Origin: Candidatus Magnetobacterium casense
GTDB lineage: Bacteria; Nitrospirota; Thermodesulfovibrionia; Thermodesulfovibrionales; Magnetobacteriaceae
Length of the DNA: 43,317 bases
NCBI RefSeq assembly: GCF_000714715.1
Contig: NZ_JMFO01000028.1
Coordinates: 1 to 43,317, forward strand
Direction of reading: 5' to 3'
In this document: positions 9,347 to 18,564 of the stretch, piece by piece
How the letters are laid out: each line of letters starts with the position of its first letter
Numbering within the stretch: the first letter of the stretch is position 1
Position numbers and translations under genes: made by a program
The notes under the pieces: generated by a model
The model's database searches: none
Told to the model about the DNA's origin: nothing
Seen by the model: only the letters and a program-made list of their open reading frames with translations

Positions 9347-10951
9347 ATGTTAGATGACTGCCTGGATAAGTGGTATAAGTGCGGATTAAAGTGGCTTAAA
9401 AAGTTAATCGAACAGCAGATTGACAAGGGCACTCTGGTGGCTGATGGTGCAGAGGGAGTCACCAAGGCCACCAAGCCTTACAGATTTACAATTAAGTCCC
9501 ACATTTATATTGGGTTTGCCGTAACCCTCGTCTTTGCTCTGGGGATAGCTATCTCCATGGTAATAACGATGATGAAGATGGAGAAGGGATTGCGGTTGAA
9601 TGAGCTTGCTCAGACTTTTTTTTCGAGTGTTTCTCAGGCTCGGGCATTTGAAAAGGACTACTTCCTCTATGGCACAGGACTTAGGGAAAGCAAAGAGATA
9701 ATGAAAACGCTTGAGAGACTGGTCATAACCCACTACGGAGAACTCAAAGGACATATTGACTATGACAACTCCATAGGTCTGATAGAGAGATATGTCAAGC
9801 TGTTAGACTCTGTCGAGGAACTGGACCGTGAAAGCACCCACCAGCCGGACAAGCTCCAGCGACGGGAACGACTCCAGAAGGAAATCAAGCAATGCGGCTA
9901 CATGATGGTTAACTCGGCCGATAAACTGTTGGCTAGGGGACGTGATACAACAGAAAGATTGATGCTGCTCTTTAGGACGGTACAACTGTATGCGGTGGTA
10001 TTTATGGTCTTATTTATGTTGTTTATATCGCACCTGTTAGGTAAGAGGGTGCTCAGTGCAATCAATCTCTTTTCTAAGTATTCAACGCTAATGGCCAACG
10101 GACAGTATGCCACGATCATGTCAGGTCACAGATACAATGACGAGTTTTCTGATCTGTCAATGGCCATAGATTACCTGATCAAGGAGCTGGACAGGCAACA
10201 GCAAATACTTGCACAGTCCCAAAAGCTCCGCGCCGTGGGGACACTTACCTCCGGCATTGCCCACGAGCTAAACAATCCGATAAACAACATCACGCTGACG
10301 GCACACATGCTCCTGGAAGACTACCACGACCTCTCCGATGACGAACGCATAGACATGGCCAGGGACCTTGTGGATGAAGCCGGGCGTGCAAGGAACATCG
10401 TACGCAACCTCCTGGACTTCGCACGCGAAAGTGAGACCATCATGGAACCCATCTGTATTGGCAGCGTTCTTATGGACACCCTGAAACTGGCAGGCAATCA
10501 GATAAAGCTGGCCGGCGTAAACGTGGACATAAAAATAGCACCAAACCTGCCCCGCATCCACGGCGACAGGCACCAGTTAGAGCAGGTGTTTTTGAACCTG
10601 ATCCTCAACGCCCTTGACGTAACCCTTAAGGGGGGACATCTGAAGATACATGCCGGACAGTCGGAGGAACATAACTTTATCGCCATAAAGGTAACAGATT
10701 ACGGTCATGGCATCTCAGACCACATACTACAGCATATATTTGACCCGTTTTTCACCACAAAATCCAAGGGCAAGGGGACAGGTCTTGGACTGTCTGTCTC
10801 TCAGGGGATCATAGCAAAGCACGGTGGTCAGATTACCGTCCAGACGAGGGTCAACCGTGGTACCACCTTTACGGTCAAGCTACCCATTACAACCATCCCG
10901 GCAGACCTGGCAAAGTGCGGTGAGAAGGTAAACCTGTCGATAACGACCTGA
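9347..10951 (+). CDS. Membrane sensor histidine kinase
   Basis: This is a 534-residue kinase. A cytoplasmic N-terminal segment of about 48 residues precedes TM1 (near 50-73, YIGFAVTLVFALGIAISMVI). A roughly 130-residue extracytoplasmic, helical, charged sensor region follows, then TM2 (about 205-228). A HAMP-like linker leads to the HisKA domain with His306 in SGIAHELNNPINN. The ATPase domain has the N box (LEQVFLNLILNALDV), G1 (VTDYGHGI) and G2 (KGKGTGLGLSVSQGI). No receiver is fused, in keeping with the separate response regulator just upstream. The long N-terminal extension before TM1 is unusual; an internal start is possible but no better ribosome site was seen. The ligand is unknown. Confidence 0.9.
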   Translation: MLDDCLDKWYKCGLKWLKKLIEQQIDKGTLVADGAEGVTKATKPYRFTIKSHIYIGFAVTLVFALGIAISMVITMMKMEKGLRLNELAQTFFSSVSQARAFEKDYFLYGTGLRESKEIMKTLERLVITHYGELKGHIDYDNSIGLIERYVKLLDSVEELDRESTHQPDKLQRRERLQKEIKQCGYMMVNSADKLLARGRDTTERLMLLFRTVQLYAVVFMVLFMLFISHLLGKRVLSAINLFSKYSTLMANGQYATIMSGHRYNDEFSDLSMAIDYLIKELDRQQQILAQSQKLRAVGTLTSGIAHELNNPINNITLTAHMLLEDYHDLSDDERIDMARDLVDEAGRARNIVRNLLDFARESETIMEPICIGSVLMDTLKLAGNQIKLAGVNVDIKIAPNLPRIHGDRHQLEQVFLNLILNALDVTLKGGHLKIHAGQSEEHNFIAIKVTDYGHGISDHILQHIFDPFFTTKSKGKGTGLGLSVSQGIIAKHGGQITVQTRVNRGTTFTVKLPITTIPADLAKCGEKVNLSITT

Positions 10952-10996
10952 GTCGCTGACCCTTCTCCGGCTCACTTCCCCCGCCTCATTCTCCCG

Positions 10997-11018
10997 CCCC
11001 TCCCATAAAGGGAGGGGG
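10997..11018. terminator. Hairpin between convergent genes
   Basis: CCCCTCCC-ATAAA-GGGAGGGG is a strong 8-bp hairpin between the histidine kinase stop (10951) and the 3' end of the convergent DUF1566 gene (11049). It could serve both strands, although neither side has a good T run. Confidence 0.5.
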
Positions 11019-11048
11019 ATTGTTGTCAATTACCGGGTACTGGCAGTT

Positions 11049-12209
11049 CTAATTACCAGGCGTTGCGTTGCGAACTGGCCAGACATAGCCAATGTTGGAT
11101 TTAACCGAAATGTCGGCTTTGCCATCTTCCATATTGATGCTCCACGCATAGGAGGCACCCTCATGGTAGGCAGTGGATGACCAATAGTTGCCAAACTGCA
11201 CGTTTGTAAAGGGATGGACGGAGGAAAGTGCCGGTGAAGACATGCCCCGGTTAATGAGGCTATAGAGTTCCGTCTTGTTTGGCAGCCTCCAGTCGGTATA
11301 GCCGAGGTAGCTTGCACTGTTTAAGCACTGCACATAATCCAGCGCCATCTGCCAGGAGTTAGCTCCGCCCGTGCAAGAGCCTATCGCCGCAGTGCCGGCA
11401 TCTTTGCTCCAGAGCAGTCCCGTGAGGGTATCGGTGACGGCATTTTTATCGCTATCGACAAACCTCGGAGCAGGCCATGCCACACCCTTCTGTAACGCCC
11501 CATCATCACCGGCAGCATAAGTGGCAGTCTGGCCGGTAGACCAAATAGATGAAAGCGCTCCAGATTCCCCGGAACGAATCGGCCAAACATAGTGATAACT
11601 TGACTTAAGGTCAGCACCCACACTGCCGGAGTCCATACGCACGCCCCATGCAGCGGATGTATTGCCGGCCCTAGCGCAGGTAGTGGATGACCAGTAATAG
11701 TTTGACTGCACATTGGTGAACCCCTGCTTGTTGAGCCATACACTTGTATCAACCTGCCCTGCATTGATGAGGCTTTCCAGCTCGTTTACATTTGGCAGCC
11801 GCCAGTCGCTGTAACCAAGGTACTTGTTCGTATTGAGGCAGGCCACATAATCCAATGCCCCCTGCCAGTTCTTAAGACCGCCCATGCAACTGCCAACCTT
11901 GGGCGCAACCCCATCTTTGCTCCAAACCAGTCCCGTAAGGGTATCGGTAACCGTCTTATTGCCGTTGTCCTTAAAGCGCGGACTTGGCCATGCCACACCC
12001 TTCTGTAACGCTCCGTCGTCCTGTTGTGGGGAGTTGGCATCGGAGCTTTTTATCTGCCCCGTCTTAGGCAGGCTCAAGGTGCCGGCATAGGCTGCATCGG
12101 TAAGAAACATGCCCAATATCACTGCAATCAGCGCCGGGACTATAAACACGAGTGAACTGTTGGTCTGGTAATGCCTCATCCTTGTTCTGTTGTTATTTTG
12201 CCAAAACAT
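11049..12209 (-). CDS. Secreted DUF1566 (Lcl C-terminal-type) protein, two domains
   Basis: This 386-residue exported protein has a basic N-terminus beginning MFWQNNNRTRMRHYQ, a hydrophobic stretch and a likely signal-peptidase site after DAAYA. Two DUF1566 domains follow (about 60-215 and 235-385). Each has the family's marks: TVTDTLTGL.WSKD, a DYV.CLN segment, GYSDWRLPN or GYTDWRLPN, NYYWSST and a closing YVWP(I/V)R. DUF1566 domains occur in bacterial surface or periplasmic proteins and their function is not established. The ATG at 12209 follows GAGGAAG. The gene is a paralogue of its upstream neighbour, sharing the MFWQNN start and an upstream palindrome. It lacks the FG-GAP repeats of that neighbour. 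Confidence 0.88.
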   Translation of the reverse strand: MFWQNNNRTRMRHYQTNSSLVFIVPALIAVILGMFLTDAAYAGTLSLPKTGQIKSSDANSPQQDDGALQKGVAWPSPRFKDNGNKTVTDTLTGLVWSKDGVAPKVGSCMGGLKNWQGALDYVACLNTNKYLGYSDWRLPNVNELESLINAGQVDTSVWLNKQGFTNVQSNYYWSSTTCARAGNTSAAWGVRMDSGSVGADLKSSYHYVWPIRSGESGALSSIWSTGQTATYAAGDDGALQKGVAWPAPRFVDSDKNAVTDTLTGLLWSKDAGTAAIGSCTGGANSWQMALDYVQCLNSASYLGYTDWRLPNKTELYSLINRGMSSPALSSVHPFTNVQFGNYWSSTAYHEGASYAWSINMEDGKADISVKSNIGYVWPVRNATPGN

Positions 12210-12245
12210 ACTTCCTCTGCAATACTGCTTAATTTTGCCTCTGCA

Positions 12246-12258
12246 AACCAGTAAAACT
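12246..12258 (-). promoter_or_regulatory. Palindrome upstream of the shorter DUF1566 gene
   Basis: CCAGT-AAA-ACTGG lies 37-49 bases before the start codon, within a wider match (TGCAAACCAGTAA.ACTGG on the plus strand) to the element at 14,672-14,690 upstream of the paralogue. The equal placement suggests a shared operator or leader hairpin. Confidence 0.5.
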
Positions 12259-12298
12259 GGAATTTAGCACAGATAACCATTATGTTATAGCAGGTATC

Positions 12299-14638
12299 TT
12301 ACCTCACCTGCCAGTCTTTTGGCAAACCAAACGTAACGTAACCGCCATCCGTAACCTTTATGCCATCCATGAGATACATGTAGACGTCGCCAGTTGCATT
12401 GTCCTGCCACAGTAGGTCGGCATTGCCGTCACTGCTGTAATATCCGGGTGTGCCAATCTGCCAGTTATCAGGCACCTCTTTTATCACATATCCCCTGTTG
12501 GCTATAGCACTCCCATTCATGAGCCAGATAACTACGTCACCTGATGAGACGTTTCGCAGCAGGATATCGCTCTTGCCATCACCGTCAAAGTCCTCAACCG
12601 CCCTTATCTGCCACTTGCCGTCAAGACCCCTTTCAACGTAGTTTGCAGATGCTATGGACAGACCGTTGAGCAGCCAGGCAACGACGTCACCATTGGCGGT
12701 GTTTTGCCACAGGACGTCGCTGTAACCGTCGCCATTAAAATCGCCTGTTCCCTTAATCTCCCACTCCGGCGGCATACCCTTGGCCAGATGATCACCACCA
12801 GATATCTTTGTGCCATCCATGTACCAGACATAGACGTCGCCCATGTTGGTGTTTCTCCAGACGATGTCGCTCTTGCCATCGCTGTTGAAGTCGCCTGTTT
12901 GCTGATATACCCACTCCGGCGGCATACTTCTGTTGACATACCCGCTATCCTTGATTGTGCGGCCTTCCATGAGCCAGTTGACAACATCTCCGGTCTTGGT
13001 GTTTTGCCACAGGACGTCGCTTTTACCGTCGGCATTGAAATCCCCTGTTGCCTTAATATCCCAGTCCAGTGGCACGCCTCTGGTAACAAAGTCCATCTCC
13101 GTTATCTTTGTACCATTCATCGACCACAGGTAGACGTCACCAGTTGATGAGCTGCGCCACAGGACGTCGCTATTGCCATCACCATCAAAGTCGTACTTGA
13201 CTTTCCTGGCTTCTGGATTTAAAATGAACGTTGGCGTAAAATTCTTGTCGCCAGACATGGTAATAATGCAGGTTGAACCACTCCCTGCACAGTCACCCCC
13301 CCAGCCAAAAAAAGTTGAATTGGCGTTTGCCGTTGCCGTGAGTTTTAAGATTACGGGTGATGTGTACGATGCAACGCAGACGCCTCCGCAGCCTATCTTG
13401 CCGTCCGAGCTTGTAATATATCCTCTGCCCGTGCCCTGTTTTGAAATCTTTAACGTATATATATCTCCTTCCTGGCCCACCTCTCGTGTGCGCACTGGCC
13501 AAACAAACCAGGGGACAGATTTCGTGTCTTCGCTCATAACACCTGAAACCAACTTCATAAACCAGACGTTCTTGGGTTCTCTTGCATTCGTCGTCGATGT
13601 CGCATACGTTTGTTTCCAGTGGATAAATGGATTTCCAAATGGTAGTGCAGGATAATATCCCTGACGGTCGATTAAACTCATAAGCTCTTTTCTGTTTGGA
13701 AGGCGCCAATCGTTGTGGCCAAGGTATCTTGCATTGTTTATGCACTTCACGTAATCAAGAGCTTTATCCCAGTTCGCAGGCGGTCCCTCGCAACTAAGCA
13801 CGTCTGTTTCGTTGACCTTCGAGTACACGTTGGGCGTACTAGCGTCCTTAGTCCAACTCAACCCCGTCAGATTATCCGTTACTGTATTGTTAACGTTTTC
13901 TGTGAATCTAGGTTCAGGCCACGCCACACCTCTGTGTAATGCGCCATCGTCGCCTGCAGCATAACTGGTATATTGTCCGGTTGCCCAGATAAGCGCATCA
14001 CCGGAGTCTCCCTCCCGAACAGGCCAGACACCGTAGCTGGGGGACGACTTAGCGCCTGGTTCAACTAAACCCAGGAGCATGTCAACAGTCCATGCATTGC
14101 TGGTATCGTTATAATATGTAGTAGATGACCAATAGTGTCCAAGCTGCACATCCATAAACCCCTGGTCCTTAAGCCATGTTGATGAAAAACCCTCTTGGGC
14201 ATTTATCAGGCTCTCAAGTTCGTTGATGTTTGGCAATCTCCAGTCAGTGTAGCCAAAGTTATTTACCTCGCCTCTGTTCATCTTGTCAACATACTTAAGG
14301 GCATCACTCCATGACAGACCTTCACCTGCAAGATCACCGTATTTGGGCCATACCAACCCCGTGAGGTTGTCTTTCATGCAGTGTGACAAGTTGCAGTAGT
14401 GCCAGAACCGAGGGATAGGCCAGGCCACACCAGCCCTTATTGCACCGTCATCACCGGCGTAGTAGCTTGTTGTTTGCCCCGTCTCAGGCAGCATGACACT
14501 ACCACCATAGGCAACACCATTAACATATACCCCTCCAATGACCGCTATCAGTGTCAGGGCAATCAGCGCCCTTACGATGAACGCTACGCTGTACGGAGGA
14601 TACTTCACCTTTGTTCGGCTATTATTTTGCCAAAACAT
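12299..14638 (-). CDS. Large secreted protein: two DUF1566 domains, InlB-type repeat, FG-GAP/VCBS repeats
   Basis: This is a 779-residue exported protein. The start is the ATG at 14638, which follows GGAGGGA and encodes MFWQNNSRTKVKYPPYS as in the paralogue; a longer frame upstream lacks a ribosome site. A signal-peptide-like hydrophobic segment precedes VAYGG. Two DUF1566 domains follow (about 65-210 and 235-385, with GYTDWRLPN and GHNDWRLPNRKEL). Next comes a divergent InlB B-repeat-like domain (about 395-470, with GWGGDCAGSGSTCIITM). Six tandem FG-GAP/VCBS-type repeats complete it (about 475-779), each with a calcium-loop DxDGDGxSD pattern and GDVxxWLMNG. This architecture suggests a surface or periplasmic binding protein that could act in adhesion or ligand recognition; that is inferred. 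It is followed at about 90 bases by the shorter paralogue. Confidence 0.87.
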   Translation of the reverse strand: MFWQNNSRTKVKYPPYSVAFIVRALIALTLIAVIGGVYVNGVAYGGSVMLPETGQTTSYYAGDDGAIRAGVAWPIPRFWHYCNLSHCMKDNLTGLVWPKYGDLAGEGLSWSDALKYVDKMNRGEVNNFGYTDWRLPNINELESLINAQEGFSSTWLKDQGFMDVQLGHYWSSTTYYNDTSNAWTVDMLLGLVEPGAKSSPSYGVWPVREGDSGDALIWATGQYTSYAAGDDGALHRGVAWPEPRFTENVNNTVTDNLTGLSWTKDASTPNVYSKVNETDVLSCEGPPANWDKALDYVKCINNARYLGHNDWRLPNRKELMSLIDRQGYYPALPFGNPFIHWKQTYATSTTNAREPKNVWFMKLVSGVMSEDTKSVPWFVWPVRTREVGQEGDIYTLKISKQGTGRGYITSSDGKIGCGGVCVASYTSPVILKLTATANANSTFFGWGGDCAGSGSTCIITMSGDKNFTPTFILNPEARKVKYDFDGDGNSDVLWRSSSTGDVYLWSMNGTKITEMDFVTRGVPLDWDIKATGDFNADGKSDVLWQNTKTGDVVNWLMEGRTIKDSGYVNRSMPPEWVYQQTGDFNSDGKSDIVWRNTNMGDVYVWYMDGTKISGGDHLAKGMPPEWEIKGTGDFNGDGYSDVLWQNTANGDVVAWLLNGLSIASANYVERGLDGKWQIRAVEDFDGDGKSDILLRNVSSGDVVIWLMNGSAIANRGYVIKEVPDNWQIGTPGYYSSDGNADLLWQDNATGDVYMYLMDGIKVTDGGYVTFGLPKDWQVR

Positions 14639-14675
14639 ACTCCCTCCAATGACAATATTCATTTTTGATATGCAA

Positions 14676-14690
14676 ACCAGTAACACTGGT
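14676..14690 (-). promoter_or_regulatory. Palindrome upstream of the larger DUF1566 gene
   Basis: ACCAGT-AAC-ACTGGT is a perfect 6-bp inverted repeat 38-52 bases before the start codon. It matches the element before the paralogue in sequence and spacing. It could be a repressor site or a 5'-leader hairpin. Confidence 0.5.
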
Positions 14691-14744
14691 AGTTATCCGA
14701 TGCAAAGACAACTATGACACACCCACCACAACGGTATTCCCTTG

Positions 14745-15359
14745 TCAGGCCGACATCAGCAGCACACACATCATGGCAACGTTCCAGTTCATATCCAGTG
14801 GTAGGTGAAACTCACACGTGGAGTCAAACAGCAGATTGACCCGTGCCGGAAACTCCTCGTCCTCAAGCCACAGGATCAACACCACGGGCACACGAGGATA
14901 TGCAAACAGCCTGACGGCGGCATCCCCAAAAGACACCTCCTCACCACCCAGCTCCCTACCCCTCTTTAAAAAACCGTCCCTGTCAGCCCCAAAGCGTGCC
15001 GCTAACTTATTGAGCGGTAGGGTGTGACCGCCCTTGAAAAACATTTCGCCATCCTTCAATCCCTCCGGTGGTACCAGGTGATTTGACGGCGGTATATCCC
15101 GTGCATCGGTAAGATACCACAACGATGCCAGGCGGTAGAAGTACCCAAATCGGGTCAACAGCATCTCCTGTTGGGGGGGCTCCAGCACGGGGGGTGATAT
15201 CTGTCTCTCATGCGGCGTGAACCGATACGACAGTCCAAAAGACCTAACGACATATGTCCCCGCCACGTCGTCGTACTCCACCGACGCACGTTGACACACC
15301 TCCGGTGGCGGAAGGGTTACGAGCTTGTCCCACCTGCTGCTTTCACCCGGAGGAAGCAT
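14745..15359 (-). CDS. DUF3786-family protein
   Basis: This 204-residue soluble protein carries the end motif typical of DUF3786: VSFGDAAVRLFAYPRVPVVL, ILWLEDEEFPARVNLLFD and a final HLPLD segment. The family has no established function; some relatives lie near corrinoid or redox genes in anaerobes. Its ATG (15359) directly overlaps the TGA of the upstream histidine kinase, with GTG at 15362 as an alternative start. Translation is therefore coupled to the kinase, which suggests a functional tie to signalling, though this is context only. No signal peptide, membrane segment or cysteine cluster is visible. Confidence 0.75.
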   Translation of the reverse strand: MLPPGESSRWDKLVTLPPPEVCQRASVEYDDVAGTYVVRSFGLSYRFTPHERQISPPVLEPPQQEMLLTRFGYFYRLASLWYLTDARDIPPSNHLVPPEGLKDGEMFFKGGHTLPLNKLAARFGADRDGFLKRGRELGGEEVSFGDAAVRLFAYPRVPVVLILWLEDEEFPARVNLLFDSTCEFHLPLDMNWNVAMMCVLLMSA

Positions 15360-16990
15360 CACGGCTCCGCCCCCTTATCAGTGTCTGCAGGGTGTGGCTC
15401 ACAGCGCAGCTCTATGGTAAACAACGCACCGTCCGGCGTGTTTTCAACGTCCAGCTTACCGTTCATGTTGTTTTCGACGATGGTCTTGGACATGTACATG
15501 CCAATGCCGGTGCCTTTATGGGTGTCCTTGGTCGTAAAGTAGGGATCAAAGACCTTGCCTATGATGGTGTCATCTATGCCTCCGCCGTTGTCGGATATCC
15601 CTATGATGACCCGCTTGACGCCGTAGGAGACATTCACGGAGATATTTATAGAAATAGCCCCTTTCATTTTCTTTAGGGAAGGGGTCTTCTGGCGTCTGTC
15701 AACGATAGCGTCCTTGGCATTGTTGAGGATGTTGAAGACCACCTGCTTGAACTCGTTTGGATAGCCAAGTACCTTGACATCATCAGCGCCGTCAATACCA
15801 CAATAGTCTAAATTTACGGAGATATTAACACTCCTGAGCATGGCATCAAAGAGTGACAACGTATCGGTAATGGCTGCCCTTACATCAAAGAGTTCTTTCT
15901 TCTTTGACGGTCTTAGGAAATCCCTGAAGGTGTCTATCGCCTTTGCCATGAAGTCGATCTGTTTCATTGAGTCCTCTACAGAGGTTGCCAAATATGCCCC
16001 GTCCAACTCCTTTGACTCATATGCAACCTGTACGTCCTGGATGATGAGGTTTAGGTTGTTTAGCGGTTGACGCCACTGATGGGCGATCACGCCAATCATC
16101 TCACCCATCGAGGCCATCTTGGATTGTTGGATGAGAAACTGCTCGTGCTGTTGGCGCTTTCTGATTTCGTCATATACCCTACCCTCGAGGGTTCTGTTGA
16201 GTTCGCGGATTTCCCGTTCGTATGTCCGTTCAGCCGTGACGTCTATGACGCTTATCAGGGCAGAAAAGGCGCTCATGTACTCCACCGTATCGGCAATCAG
16301 GCGTATCCAGCGCTCATCCGACCACCTTGTCAGTATTTTCATTTCCTGGTCTTCGTGCAGCAATTTTTCGCCCTTGAGACGCCAAAACACCTGCTCTTTA
16401 ACCGTATCCCGCCAATTGGGATGCACGATATCCCACAGGGATAACCCCATAAGCTCCGCCCCCGTATAGCCCGTTATCTTCTCCATCGCCGGATTGACGT
16501 ATATGAACCTCTCCGTGTGCAGCGCCACGCCAAAGGCACACCCCTCCGACAGCTTTCTGAACAGCTCCTGACTCTCCCTGAACTTACGCTCTATCCCTAC
16601 CACCTCCATGCACCGGTAGATGGCCGCCAGGAGGTTATCCCGATTGATTGGCTTGAGAACGTACTGGTTGACCCCAATATTTATTGCATCGAGGAACAAC
16701 TCCCGCTCGCTGAAGGCCGTGGTGATGATTATCTGTGCCTTGGGGTTGAGTTTTTTTATCTCCCTGGCCATCTCCAGACCGTTGAGCAGGGGCATCCTGA
16801 TATCGGTAATAACGATGTCCGGCTTGTGTTTTATGTATAGCTCCAGCCCCTCCTGACCGTTTTCGGCCTGATGCAGGCACCCCACACGGCGACTGATGGC
16901 CTCACCGATGTTTTCCCTGATACCGGTCTCATCCTCCACGTACAGGACCGTCAGCGTCCTCAGCTCGTTATCCAGCAACTTGTTATCCAT
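15359..16990 (-). CDS. Cytoplasmic REC-PAS hybrid histidine kinase
   Basis: This 543-residue kinase has no membrane segments. An N-terminal receiver (about 12-130) carries Asp63 in VITDIRMPLLNG and Lys113 in VLKPI. A PAS domain follows (about 138-255, with FIYVNPAMEKITGYTGAEL). A coiled linker leads to the HisKA-like helix with His304 in GVIAHQWRQPLNN, the HAxQWRQPL-type box of the HWR-rich kinases common in deltaproteobacteria. The ATPase domain has FKQVVFNILNNAKDAIVDR, ISDNGGGI and HKGTGIGMYMSKTI. A receiver at the front suggests it is itself the target of an upstream kinase. It is divergent from cheV across a 159-base AT-rich gap and overlaps a DUF3786 gene at its 3' end. The ATG at 16990 has no strong ribosome site. 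Confidence 0.92.
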   Translation of the reverse strand: MDNKLLDNELRTLTVLYVEDETGIRENIGEAISRRVGCLHQAENGQEGLELYIKHKPDIVITDIRMPLLNGLEMAREIKKLNPKAQIIITTAFSERELFLDAINIGVNQYVLKPINRDNLLAAIYRCMEVVGIERKFRESQELFRKLSEGCAFGVALHTERFIYVNPAMEKITGYTGAELMGLSLWDIVHPNWRDTVKEQVFWRLKGEKLLHEDQEMKILTRWSDERWIRLIADTVEYMSAFSALISVIDVTAERTYEREIRELNRTLEGRVYDEIRKRQQHEQFLIQQSKMASMGEMIGVIAHQWRQPLNNLNLIIQDVQVAYESKELDGAYLATSVEDSMKQIDFMAKAIDTFRDFLRPSKKKELFDVRAAITDTLSLFDAMLRSVNISVNLDYCGIDGADDVKVLGYPNEFKQVVFNILNNAKDAIVDRRQKTPSLKKMKGAISINISVNVSYGVKRVIIGISDNGGGIDDTIIGKVFDPYFTTKDTHKGTGIGMYMSKTIVENNMNGKLDVENTPDGALFTIELRCEPHPADTDKGAEP

Positions 16991-17149
16991 CAGAGCATCT
17001 TTTTATAGCAACTGCTATCACTCATTAATTATTATACAAGGTTTGCCTGATTTTTTGCATGTTGATATTATTTGTCATAATAGTTTAACATATTCTATAA
17101 AAAGGACAAATAATTATAGCATCAAAAAAAAGGGGGCAGAGGGCACACT

Positions 17150-18112
17150 ATGGATATAATAGAACAGATTAAGTCTCAGATACTCCTTGAGACAGGGACA
17201 AACGAGTTTGAGATCCTCGAGTTTTATATATATGAACAGTCCTCGGTTGACACCACCACGCAGGCCGTCTATTTTGGTATGAATGTTGCCAAGGTGATGC
17301 AGGTAATTGAAAGCCCCAACCTTGAGCAAAAAGACTACTCCCAAAATCCCTGTTTTCTTGGCACTATCCCCCTGCGCAATCTCATAGTGCCCGTGATAGA
17401 CCTAAGTGAATGGCTTGGCATAGAGCGGGTAAGGACCAACAATGAAATCGTCATTATAACCGAGTTCAGTCAATCCGTGCAGGGTTTTCTGGTCTCCGGG
17501 GTAACGGAGATTCACAGGGTTGTCTGGAAGGACGTCATCCCGCCCAACGAGTTCATAAACAGGATCGGTTCCAGCTCCATTGTCGGAATGGTGATAAAAG
17601 ACGGCCACTTCATTCAGCTCCTGGACCTCGAACATATCATATCAGACCTCAACCCGGAGTCCACCGAAGAGATGTGGCAGACCAGCGTCAGGGCACAAAA
17701 GAACTACATCGCCCTCATAGCAGACGATTCACCAACCATCCGCCTGATGCTCAAAAAGAACCTCCAAATAGCCAACTTCTCCACCCACATAGTCAACAAC
17801 GGTGAGGAGGCACTGAGCTACCTCAGGCAGACCGCACAAAAGGCCTCCGATGAGGGCAGGGACATCAGTGAATTCGTAAATGTCGTGATATCCGATATAG
17901 AGATGCCACAGTTGGACGGCTTTACGCTTACCAAGAACATCAAGGAGGACCCCAGGCTCAAGTGCCTTCCGGTCATCCTGTACTCCTCCATCATAACCGA
18001 TGAGTTGCGTCACAAGGGAGAGTCCGTCAAGGCCGACTACCAGGTCTCAAAGCCCGACCTCAACAAGATGGCAGAGATGGCCATACGGCTCATAGAGACA
18101 ACCGCAACATAA
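17150..18112 (+). CDS. cheV: CheV-type chemotaxis coupling protein (CheW-REC)
   Basis: This 320-residue protein has an N-terminal CheW domain (about 20-168, with NLIVPVIDLSEWLGI and VGMVIKDGHFIQLLDLE) joined to a receiver (about 185-318). Receiver residues are Asp192-Asp193, phosphoacceptor Asp249 in VVISDIEMPQLDGF and Lys301 in VSKPDL. CheV scaffolds receptors to CheA and uses phosphorylation for adaptation. ATG 17150 follows AGAGGG at six bases. It opens a plus-strand group with an HPt protein and two more genes, all with the same direction and short spacing. The 159-base upstream gap is AT-rich and probably holds the promoters of this group and of the divergent kinase. Confidence 0.93.
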   Translation: MDIIEQIKSQILLETGTNEFEILEFYIYEQSSVDTTTQAVYFGMNVAKVMQVIESPNLEQKDYSQNPCFLGTIPLRNLIVPVIDLSEWLGIERVRTNNEIVIITEFSQSVQGFLVSGVTEIHRVVWKDVIPPNEFINRIGSSSIVGMVIKDGHFIQLLDLEHIISDLNPESTEEMWQTSVRAQKNYIALIADDSPTIRLMLKKNLQIANFSTHIVNNGEEALSYLRQTAQKASDEGRDISEFVNVVISDIEMPQLDGFTLTKNIKEDPRLKCLPVILYSSIITDELRHKGESVKADYQVSKPDLNKMAEMAIRLIETTAT

Positions 18113-18136
18113 ATAACCGACAAGCAGAGGTAATTG

Positions 18137-18553
18137 ATGGCATTTGAAGAAGACGACGAGGTAATAGCCACCTATATCGAAGAAACGTCCGATCGTCTGG
18201 ATGAGATAGAAGATACCCTCCTGGGTATCCACAGAACCAGTAGGCAGGAGCAAGAGGCGCTTTTGCACGGAATCTTTCGTTGTGCTCATTCCATCAAGGC
18301 CGGCGCCAACCTGCTCAACCTCAAACACATAGAAGCCATTTCACACAGCATGGAGAATGTGTTGCAGTTTTTCAGGCAACACAGGCACTTGCCCGATGAG
18401 GATGCCGTTACCGTACTGTTGAGCGCAATAGATGGCATCCGGGACCTGTTAAGGGACATCAGGGTCGGTAGAACGTCAAACATATCCCCGGCAGGCGTAG
18501 TCTCTATTGTTGAGAGACTCAACATGCTTATGGGACAACTACATAAGCCATAA
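18137..18553 (+). CDS. Stand-alone HPt phosphotransfer protein
   Basis: This 138-residue helical protein has the CheA-P1 type phosphotransfer motif IFRCAHSIKAGANLLNLKHI, in which His51 is the phosphorylation site. The N-terminus (MAFEEDDEVIATYIEETSDR) also matches CheA P1 domains. No kinase, CheW or other domain is attached. The ATG at 18137 follows AGAGG; a TTG one codon earlier is less likely. Placed 24 bases after cheV and 11 bases before the next gene, it could pass phosphate between the hybrid kinase downstream and the CheV receiver. That route is inferred from gene order. Confidence 0.85.
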   Translation: MAFEEDDEVIATYIEETSDRLDEIEDTLLGIHRTSRQEQEALLHGIFRCAHSIKAGANLLNLKHIEAISHSMENVLQFFRQHRHLPDEDAVTVLLSAIDGIRDLLRDIRVGRTSNISPAGVVSIVERLNMLMGQLHKP

Positions 18554-18564
18554 AAGGAGGTAAC

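Noticed and set aside
14672..14725. GCAAACC ... GCAAAG on the plus strand resembling a c-di-GMP-I riboswitch
   Set aside because: The strand is opposite to the adjacent genes, no plus-strand gene follows, and the matching site before the paralogue lacks the second motif.
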